Of a stretch of 8,276 nucleotides of DNA, positions 1 to 5,570 are shown one piece after another. How positions within the stretch are numbered: the first letter of the stretch is position 1; each line of letters opens with the position of its first letter. The stretch is taken from assembly GCA_964578835.1 (NCBI GenBank), contig CAZOEL010000141.1, positions 1 to 8,276 on the forward strand, given 5' to 3'. The notes under the pieces are model-generated. The model saw only the letters and a program-made list of their open reading frames with translations. It was not told the DNA's origin and made no database searches. Position numbers and translations under genes: made by a program. Source of the DNA: CAZOEL01 sp964578835. Its GTDB lineage: Bacteria; Desulfobacterota; Syntrophobacteria; Syntrophobacterales; Syntrophobacteraceae.

Positions 1-811
1 CTGCCTCAAAGCTCTTCTTCTGCCATTGTTCGATGGCTTTCAGGGTGTATTCCATGTGTCCCTTCTTCCCTCCCAGTCCCTTACGACCAAAATGGAAGTT
101 TATTTCGATGAACACGGGGGCCTCATCATCCGGAAACATGAGGTCAAAGCCGGCGATATCAATTTCTGTCAGCCGGCAGAAGCTTTGCACCGCCGCAGTT
201 CCCCTTTTCTGCAGATCCGGCCATGAATCGTGATCCAATCTTCCGCCTCGGCAGACATTGTTATAGAAGCGTCCGTCGCCAATACGGAAGTAACTTATAG
301 CTCTTTCGCCATAGACTACGACTCGGAGATCCTTTCCCCCGTGTTGGACCCAGCGCTGTATCAAAAGCGGCTCGTCAGGGGGAAGTTTTGGGAGATGCTT
401 GTGGAAGTCCGACGTGTGGTAAATTGGGAAGACTGAACTGCCTCCTCCCCCAGTGTCGCCTTTGAGAACCATCGGATAGTCCCATGGTGGATTCTGCTTC
501 TCCAGGTAAGATTGCAGCTCGACGGAGTTATCGAACAAGAGGCTTTCAGGATGTCTAACCCCAAAACGACGGAAGAGAGTTATTTGTCTTGTCTTGCCGC
601 AATAGTTGAACCGAGTGTCCAGGCGCGGGAACCAGTTGCCGGCGTAACGGATGATGCTGCTGTAACGGCTTGGGGTAACATAAGTGGGAAGTAAGACTCC
701 TGCCGCCTCCTTCAGTATTTTCTGAATATCCGGGGAATCGATCGGGCTAAAAGGCGGAAGATTCACATCCATCTTTACTTCAGGGCGAAAGGAAACAAAG
801 TAGGGGTGCAT
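1..811 (-). CDS. ATP-grasp (RimK-type) ligase-like protein, C-terminus cut off by window edge
   Basis: Reading the minus strand from the ATG at 811-809 gives 270 codons without a stop, running off the left edge. The frame has a TGA at 826-824, so 811 is the most upstream ATG; a weak GGA lies about 7 bases before it. ATP-grasp features seen are a glycine-rich nucleotide loop (VLKGDTGGGGSSVFPI, about 115-130), an acceptor-strand region (PLLIQRWV, 148-155), the DLRVVVYGE strand typical of RimK-like enzymes (161-169), GFDLMF (221-226) and the Mg-binding VFIEIN segment (233-238, Glu236/Asn238). The family joins a carboxylate to an amine or thiol through an acyl-phosphate, using ATP. Residues 1-110 would hold the N-terminal subdomains. 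The end of the Mg site, EINFHFGRKGLGG, replaces the usual ENxxPG ending, so the substrate cannot be named. It points away from the central operon and is probably not co-regulated with it. The fold call is firm and the exact function unknown. Confidence 0.85.
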   Translation of the reverse strand, partial: MHPYFVSFRPEVKMDVNLPPFSPIDSPDIQKILKEAAGVLLPTYVTPSRYSSIIRYAGNWFPRLDTRFNYCGKTRQITLFRRFGVRHPESLLFDNSVELQSYLEKQNPPWDYPMVLKGDTGGGGSSVFPIYHTSDFHKHLPKLPPDEPLLIQRWVQHGGKDLRVVVYGERAISYFRIGDGRFYNNVCRGGRLDHDSWPDLQKRGTAAVQSFCRLTEIDIAGFDLMFPDDEAPVFIEINFHFGRKGLGGKKGHMEYTLKAIEQWQKKSFEA

Positions 812-1182
812 CGTTATTCCAATTCATGGTCCTTGTCGGAAGGGCTCCGTCCTTGGAGCGCCGCCGCCGAGTTGTGATCAAGCGCGCATCGAACGTTTAA
901 CAAACAGTGGAAGAATAGTCCAGAAGGCTCGTCTTTCTGAAAGAAAGATTCACGTGGAATTTGTCAAAGCGGGTGACTGGATTTCTAAAACCATGTACTT
1001 GTTGATAATCATAGGATAATATATGGACGCAGAAGCGTTGGTGATATCCGCGCAAAGCTTTGGTTAAAAGAATACAATGTTTTGTCGGCCTTTAGAGCCG
1101 GCGTTTTCCCTCGCCGCAAAGAGTTTTTTTCAGAAATTGCTCGAACGAGCTCCGCGGCGCGCCCTTCGAATAGAGGATTATC
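812..1182. other. Divergent intergenic region, no gene seen
   Basis: This 371-base gap separates the minus-strand ATP-grasp gene from the plus-strand four-gene unit, so it should hold promoters for both. I found no open frame with protein-like composition. The stretch 996-1027 is AT-rich (TTGATAATC, GGATAATATATGG) and TACAAT at 1073-1078 is a fair -10 hexamer, but neither has a convincing -35 at 16-18 bases, so I do not call a promoter. A small GCTCC/GGAGC hairpin with a 6-base loop near 843-858 would fall in the leader of the ATP-grasp gene. Confidence 0.6.
1099..1130 (+). terminator. Weak hairpin with T-run upstream of the operon
   Basis: CGGCG (1099-1103) pairs with CGCCG (1112-1116) across an 8-base loop, and seven Ts follow at 1124-1130. 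The stem is only 5 bp and the T-run starts 7 bases after it, so it is a poor intrinsic terminator. It could be an attenuator in the leader of the gene at 1183, or chance. Confidence 0.22.
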
Positions 1183-1443
1183 ATGCTTGAGCTCGCTTTA
1201 CTGTTTTTGGGGTTTACCTTCCTTTATACCGGCGTTTTAAGCGCTTCCCAGGAGCCCGGCGCTGCCGGCTTTTGCGCATTGCTCGGGCTTATCATGCTGG
1301 TGAAGCCACTGCGAAGCGGAAGCCATCTTATAGCCAATCTTCGCGGGAAGAAACCCGTTGTCCGGAATTTCAAGGTTTATTCCGGCGGCAACGTTAATCT
1401 GTCTAAAAATTACGAGGAGAAAAAGACTCGAACGTATCACTGA
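1183..1443 (+). CDS. Small hypothetical membrane protein (86 aa)
   Basis: I do not recognise this family. The ATG at 1183 is preceded by GAGG (1173-1176) at a 6-base spacing, the clearest ribosome binding site in the window, which supports a real gene. Residues 1-21 form a hydrophobic helix and residues 27-42 a second one, suggesting a hairpin in the inner membrane. The remaining 44 residues are polar and basic (for example LRGKKPVVRNFKVYSGG and EEKKTRTYH), probably facing the cytoplasm. It ends 26 bases before larE on the same strand, so it is likely the first gene of the same transcription unit. No catalytic motif is visible. The main alternative is a non-coding leader with a chance frame, but the RBS and the ordered hydrophobic pattern argue against it. 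Confidence 0.6.
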   Translation: MLELALLFLGFTFLYTGVLSASQEPGAAGFCALLGLIMLVKPLRSGSHLIANLRGKKPVVRNFKVYSGGNVNLSKNYEEKKTRTYH

Positions 1444-1469
1444 CCACAAGTTTTCTAGAGCCTGCGCAT

Positions 1470-2285
1470 ATGAAAGCAACTGAGAGGAAGTTTAAAGAGC
1501 TTCGACAGCTTCTTACCGGTATGGAGGGCCTTGTTGTCGCCTTTTCCGGGGGAGTGGACAGCACGTTGTTATTGAAGGTCGCCGGGGATATCCTGGGAGA
1601 TCGCGTGCTGGCAGTTACTGCAAAGTCCAGGACCGTTCCTCGCCGTGAGATCGAAAGCTCCGTCAAGCTGGCTGGCGACCTTGGCATCGCTCATCGCATC
1701 TTCGAATCCGATGAGCTCGATATTCCGGAATTTGCAAGCAATCCAAATGATAAATGCTACATTTGCAAGAAGAGGCGTTTTTCCGGAATTATCGAGTTTG
1801 GTCGAGAAAAGGGCTTTTCCATAGTGGCGGACGGATCGAATGTCGATGATCGTGAGGACTATCGGCCAGGAATGAAAGCTCTGCTGGAACTGGGCGTAAG
1901 AAGCCCCCTTTCGGAAGCTGGGCTGTCAAAAGCGGAGATAAGAGAACTTTCAAGAGGCTTCGCTCTTCCTACATGGGATAAGCCCGCCTATGCTTGTCTG
2001 GCGTCTCGCATTCCGTATGGGATGCCCATAACCGCCGAGAAGCTCGATCAAGTGGATGCCTGCGAGGAATTCATCCGAGATTTGGGATTTCAGGGGCAGG
2101 TGCGCGTTCGCCATTATGGGGATACGGCGCGCGTTGAGGTTGAAGCGGATGCCATTGCGAAGTTGGCGGAAGATCCCGTGCGCCAACGTATTGTGCATCA
2201 TTTCAAGAGGTTGGGCTTCGAGTTCATTACGCTTGACCTTGCTGGATACAGCATGGGCAGTCTGAATAGAGCGATTGGGCGCTGA
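1470..2285 (+). CDS. larE: LarE, ATP-dependent sacrificial sulfur transferase
   Basis: LarE is a cytoplasmic PP-loop enzyme. It adenylates the carboxylates of the pyridinium precursor and inserts sulfur to make the dithio form, which LarC then loads with nickel to give the nickel-pincer nucleotide of lactate racemase (LarA) and relatives. Seen here: the PP-loop SGGVDS at 26-31, CYICK at 96-100, the segment WDKPAYACLASRIPYG at 169-184, and a C-terminal domain ending in GYSMGSLNRAI, all as in LarE at a normal length (271 aa). Cys176 aligns with the sacrificial cysteine of the Lactiplantibacillus enzyme. The extra pair Cys96/Cys99 marks the three-cysteine class, where a [4Fe-4S] cluster carries the sulfur, as reported for Thermotoga LarE. 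The ATG at 1470 puts the PP-loop at the expected place, and the RBS (TAGAG, 1456-1460) is weak. No larA, larB or larC is in the window. It lies between a small membrane protein gene and a binding lipoprotein gene. Family call near certain; pathway in this host inferred. Confidence 0.93.
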   Translation: MKATERKFKELRQLLTGMEGLVVAFSGGVDSTLLLKVAGDILGDRVLAVTAKSRTVPRREIESSVKLAGDLGIAHRIFESDELDIPEFASNPNDKCYICKKRRFSGIIEFGREKGFSIVADGSNVDDREDYRPGMKALLELGVRSPLSEAGLSKAEIRELSRGFALPTWDKPAYACLASRIPYGMPITAEKLDQVDACEEFIRDLGFQGQVRVRHYGDTARVEVEADAIAKLAEDPVRQRIVHHFKRLGFEFITLDLAGYSMGSLNRAIGR

Positions 2286-2350
2286 CGGAAATATGAAAGG
2301 CGTTTCAGAACTGTGGAAGATTCTTCTTCTGCATAGTTGAGAAAGCCGAT

Positions 2351-3358
2351 ATGCCAAACAGAATCATCAGATCTCTGGCGGTCATTGCCTTGCTGCTCAT
2401 AGCGATGGCCGGCTGTGGCCGGAAAGAGGAGCAAGTCGCATCCGGACAGCTCGAGAAGATCGAGTGTCGCGCCACTGCGTGGCCTGCCTCCGCTCCTTTC
2501 TATATTGCTCTCGAGAAAGGATATTTCAAGGATGAAGGGCTTGATGCGACTATTCGTTCCGTCATGTCCGGCCATATTGGGCTCGAGGCTGTTCTCTCGG
2601 GAGAAGCCGACATTACCGTATCCGGCGAGTCGCCCATTGCTCGGGCGATTATCGAGGGCAGGCCGGTGGCTGTGATCGCAAACGTCTGTAATATTGAAGA
2701 GGCTATACTCATCATCGCCAGGCGAGATAAAGGCATATCCGAGGCCAAGGATCTCCGCGGCAAGAGGATTGGCGTGGTCGCAACGACAACCGCTCATTTC
2801 TTTCTCGATACATTTCTGGCTGTTTCTCATGTTGATTCCAAGGATGTCCAGATTGTCGGCGTCGAGGCCGACCAGTTGGTGGATGCTCTGTTGAAAGGAG
2901 AAGTCGACGCCGTCAGCACTTGGGCGCCCCACACTTTTGCGCTCCGCGAAAAGCTCGGCGATGAAGCGGTTGTGTTTGACGATTCAGACATCTACACCAT
3001 GACCTGGGTCATTACAACAACGCAAGACTTCTCGAATAAGCATCCTGAACGGGTGAAGAAATTCCTGCGGGCAGTCGCCAGAGCGAATAAATTCATTTCA
3101 GAGCGACCTTCCGAGGCGCAAGCCGTTACCTCAACGCACATTGGCGTAAACAGCCCTTTTTTGGGAAGAGAATGGCGGGAATATAGCTTCATGCTGGCGC
3201 TTGACCAGAGCCTGGTTTTGAACCTGGAGGATCAGGCGAGGTGGATGATCGAAGATGATTCCAACGACGCCCGGAAGATTCCGAACATGCTGGATTTCAT
3301 CTACGTTGACGCTCTCAGGGCGGTGATGCCCGAAGCGGTGAGGATTGTAGGCAAGTAG
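2351..3358 (+). CDS. Substrate-binding lipoprotein, NitT/TauT (NMT1/THI5-like) type
   Basis: This is a periplasmic binding protein of the nitrate/taurine/sulfonate/thiamine-precursor class. Residues 1-21 are a lipoprotein signal peptide (basic start, hydrophobic core, MAGC lipobox), with Cys22 as the lipidated residue. The family pattern is clear: AWPASAPFYIALEKGYFKDE (43-62), the SGEADITVSGESP segment (83-95), then EGRPVAVIANV, the hinge region DLRGKRIGV (134-142), TTTAHFFLDTFL (145-156) and an ALLKGEVDAVSTWAP stretch (179-193). The length (335 aa) is normal. Such proteins usually feed an ABC permease and ATPase, but neither is present. The histidine kinase gene follows after 12 bases instead, so a sensing role is likely. 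The ligand cannot be read from sequence; taurine, sulfonates, nitrate and pyrimidine precursors are all bound by relatives. The start follows a weak GAGAAAG (2339-2345), and the signal peptide fixes it. The 65-base gap to larE fits one operon. Confidence 0.88.
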   Translation: MPNRIIRSLAVIALLLIAMAGCGRKEEQVASGQLEKIECRATAWPASAPFYIALEKGYFKDEGLDATIRSVMSGHIGLEAVLSGEADITVSGESPIARAIIEGRPVAVIANVCNIEEAILIIARRDKGISEAKDLRGKRIGVVATTTAHFFLDTFLAVSHVDSKDVQIVGVEADQLVDALLKGEVDAVSTWAPHTFALREKLGDEAVVFDDSDIYTMTWVITTTQDFSNKHPERVKKFLRAVARANKFISERPSEAQAVTSTHIGVNSPFLGREWREYSFMLALDQSLVLNLEDQARWMIEDDSNDARKIPNMLDFIYVDALRAVMPEAVRIVGK

Positions 3359-3370
3359 GGGCGGCCCATT

Positions 3371-5359
3371 ATGAAGATCGCTACGAAATTAAAGCTTTCA
3401 GCCCTTGCGCCCGCGTTCGTTGCGCTAGTCATCGGCGTCACGCTCCTCTATTCCGAAATCGTAATGGAAGAGGCGCGGGAAGAGGGCGTCACGGCTATGC
3501 GGATCATGAAGAGCATAAACGAGCTCAACAGTCTCTCCCGCCACTTCATGCTTTACCGCGAAGAGCGGGCAAAGAAGCAGTTTCTAGTCGAGCATGACTC
3601 ACTGACGAAGCTTCTTGCCTCAGTGAGCTTCGCGGATGGCGACAAGCAGCAAATCCTGGATAACATCCGCCAAAATAGCCATTCTATCAAGGAGACATTT
3701 CTCAAGCTGGTTTTGAATTACGAGCGCGCCGCTTCCACAGTGAGCCACGAACTGCTGAAGGAGGCGGAAGATCGGCTGACGGGGCGTATTGTGGTGAAGA
3801 CGAGCGATATTCTCTCGGACGCCTTGCGTCTTGAACATCTTATCGATGATGAAATAACCACGACCCGAAGAAGAATGAGTATTCTCATCTTCTCGCTTAT
3901 TATCGGCGCCACCGTTCCTTTCCTCTTCCTTTTGATCCGAATGATGCGCAGCATCGCAGCTTCTCTTGCAATGCTTCGCAATGGAACCGAAGCAGTGGCT
4001 TCCGGCAATCTCGATCATCGCCTTAGCATTGTAGCGCAAGACGAGATTGGTGAGCTTTCCCGCTCTTTCAATCTGATGACTCAACAGCTGAAAGACACCA
4101 CTGTTTCCAGGGATGAACTGAGCCGGGAGGTTGAAGAGCGCAGACGCGCCGAAGAGCAGTTGCGCCGGAATCGGGAATGGCTTCGAGTTACGCTCAGCAG
4201 CATCGGAGACGCGGTGATTGCCACCGACGATACGGGTCTGGTGACTTTCATCAATCCCATTGGCGTGAGCCTTACGGGGTGGGAGGCCAGGGAGGCTCTC
4301 GGACAGCCGATCCAGAGTATTTTTCGGATCATCAACGAAAAGACGCGCAAACCGGCCGAAGACATTGTCGGGCGGGTGCTGCGCGATGGCTGCATCGTCA
4401 GCCTGGCCAATCATACGGCTCTCATTGACTCTACGGGGCAGGAAATTCCCATCGAAGACAGCGCGGCGCCGATCAAGGACAGCTCCGGCAAGCTGATTGG
4501 CGTTGTGCTCGTCTTTCATGACGTTACCGAGAAGCGGCGCGCGGAGGAGGCTTTACAGAAGGCGCACGACGGGCTCGAGCTGCGAGTGCGTGAGCGCACT
4601 GCCGCGCTAAGCGCCACAGTGGAAAGGCTCGAGTTGATGAACCAGGAGCTGGGCGAGTTTGCTTTTGTCGCTTCACATGATCTCCAAGAGCCGTTGCGCA
4701 AGATACAAACGTTCTGCGACCTGGCCAGAAAAAGATGCGTATCGACCTTGGACAGCGCTGCTGAAAGCTACCTCGAGAGAGTCTTCAACTCGGCGGCTCG
4801 TATGCGGGAGCTCCTGGACGATTTGCTCCAGTTCTCGAGGGTTGCCGCTAGAACGGAGCCTTTTAAAGAAATCGATCTTGGAAAGATCGTTCGGGAGTCG
4901 GCCGATGTGTTTGAGGCGGTGATCAAGAAAGAGAACGTTTTGATCGAAATCGAACAAATGCCCTCCATCGAAGCCGATGAAAATCAGATGCTGAGGCTAT
5001 TCCAAAACCTTATCGGCAACGCTTTGAAGTATCGCGGTTGCGAAACGCCTCACATTCTGGTCTCTTCCAGCGTGGATAACCGCGGCGGCTGCGAGATTTG
5101 CGTGAAAGACAATGGAATCGGGTTCGATCGACAATATGCTCAGCTTATTTTCAAGCCCTTCCAGAGGCTGCATAATCCTAAGGAATATGAAGGAACCGGA
5201 ATGGGGCTCGCCATATGCCGCAAGATTGTCGAACGGCATGGGGGAAGCATACGAGCAGAGAGCGACCCGGGAAAGGGCGCATCCTTCCTCATTAAGCTCC
5301 CTCTGAGGCAAGAAAAGTGGAAAGGGATTTTGAGCGAAAACGGCCGCTCATCATCGTAA
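3371..5359 (+). CDS. Membrane sensor histidine kinase, HAMP-PAS-HisKA-HATPase
   Basis: Domains in order: TM1 (about 8-28), a mostly helical periplasmic sensor region (about 29-168), TM2 (170-190), HAMP (191-243, with DEIGELSRSFN), a coiled-coil linker (243-270), PAS (about 268-388, starting IGDAVIATDDTGLVTFIN and closing VVLVFHDVTEKRR), a second coiled coil (388-428), a phospho-acceptor domain with the H-box SHDLQEPLRKI (His436 phosphorylated), and an ATPase domain with N-box NLIGNALKY (Asn550), DNGIGF (580-585), IFKPFQRLH (593-601) and GTGMGLAICRKIVERHGG (608-625). All catalytic motifs are intact. The H-box resembles phytochrome-type bacterial kinases. There is no receiver domain, and no response regulator lies downstream before the convergent YcaO gene, so its partner is elsewhere. 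AGGGG (3357-3361) overlaps the lipoprotein stop codon, which suggests translational coupling. The partner order suggests the lipoprotein presents its ligand to the periplasmic region. That is inference. Confidence 0.93.
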   Translation: MKIATKLKLSALAPAFVALVIGVTLLYSEIVMEEAREEGVTAMRIMKSINELNSLSRHFMLYREERAKKQFLVEHDSLTKLLASVSFADGDKQQILDNIRQNSHSIKETFLKLVLNYERAASTVSHELLKEAEDRLTGRIVVKTSDILSDALRLEHLIDDEITTTRRRMSILIFSLIIGATVPFLFLLIRMMRSIAASLAMLRNGTEAVASGNLDHRLSIVAQDEIGELSRSFNLMTQQLKDTTVSRDELSREVEERRRAEEQLRRNREWLRVTLSSIGDAVIATDDTGLVTFINPIGVSLTGWEAREALGQPIQSIFRIINEKTRKPAEDIVGRVLRDGCIVSLANHTALIDSTGQEIPIEDSAAPIKDSSGKLIGVVLVFHDVTEKRRAEEALQKAHDGLELRVRERTAALSATVERLELMNQELGEFAFVASHDLQEPLRKIQTFCDLARKRCVSTLDSAAESYLERVFNSAARMRELLDDLLQFSRVAARTEPFKEIDLGKIVRESADVFEAVIKKENVLIEIEQMPSIEADENQMLRLFQNLIGNALKYRGCETPHILVSSSVDNRGGCEICVKDNGIGFDRQYAQLIFKPFQRLHNPKEYEGTGMGLAICRKIVERHGGSIRAESDPGKGASFLIKLPLRQEKWKGILSENGRSSS

Positions 5360-5490
5360 TTCTTTGGTCACGCTCGTTCCTCATTCTCCTGGATGCTCGG
5401 GAAAGAATGGGGCTCATCCCTCCCCCACACCTCACTCTTTCCAGGGCCATTTTGACGATATGTGTAAGGTGTGGAAATTCAAAGTAATTT

Positions 5491-5513
5491 GTCGGTTGCA
5501 AAATGCAACCGAC
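5491..5513. repeat. Perfect 10-bp-arm inverted repeat, TTGCA-N3-TGCAA core
   Basis: The arms GTCGGTTGCA and TGCAACCGAC match perfectly around an AAA spacer. It sits 132 bases after the kinase stop and 58 bases after the YcaO stop, where a bidirectional terminator would be expected, but neither side has a T-run. The core recurs at 8144-8159 with one mismatch, which points to a protein-binding site or a small repeat family rather than a plain terminator. Confidence 0.8.
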
Positions 5514-5521
5514 TTAAGCTG

Positions 5522-5550
5522 TTGACATGACTTTTGAATCTGGAAATATT
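5522..5550 (+). promoter_or_regulatory. Possible sigma70 promoter directed antisense into the YcaO 3' end
   Basis: A full-consensus TTGACA (5522-5527) is followed after 17 bases by AATATT (5545-5550), 4 of 6 matches to TATAAT. Transcription would start near 5557 and run against the 3' end of the YcaO gene. The -10 is weak, and one such match in 8 kb can arise by chance. Confidence 0.25.
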
Positions 5551-5570
5551 GATTTTCGCTTATACTGTCA

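Larger units (their letters stand above)
5360..5570. other. Convergent intergenic gap between kinase and YcaO genes
   Basis: This 211-base gap separates two converging genes. It holds the palindrome at 5491-5513, a looser pairing of CCACACCT (5425-5432) with AGGTGTGG (5467-5474) across 34 bases, and a TTGACA at 5522-5527. No stem is followed by a U-rich tract on either strand, so I see no standard intrinsic terminator. No protein-like frame is present. Confidence 0.6.

Noticed and set aside
26..694. Several short plus- and minus-strand frames of 60-68 codons
   Set aside because: All overlap the unbroken ATP-grasp reading frame on the minus strand, which has clear family motifs.
2198..2932. 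244-codon minus-strand open frame
   Set aside because: Antisense to larE and the binding lipoprotein, both clear genes; composition is that of a shadow frame.
3620..4519. 299-codon minus-strand open frame
   Set aside because: It lies wholly inside the histidine kinase gene, antisense, and its sequence has no domain pattern while the kinase is complete on the other strand.
5400..5474. Long-loop inverted repeats GGAAAGA/TCTTTCC and CCACACCT/AGGTGTGG as a terminator
   Set aside because: Arms of 7-8 bp with loops of about 29-34 bases and no following T-run; such pairings are common by chance.
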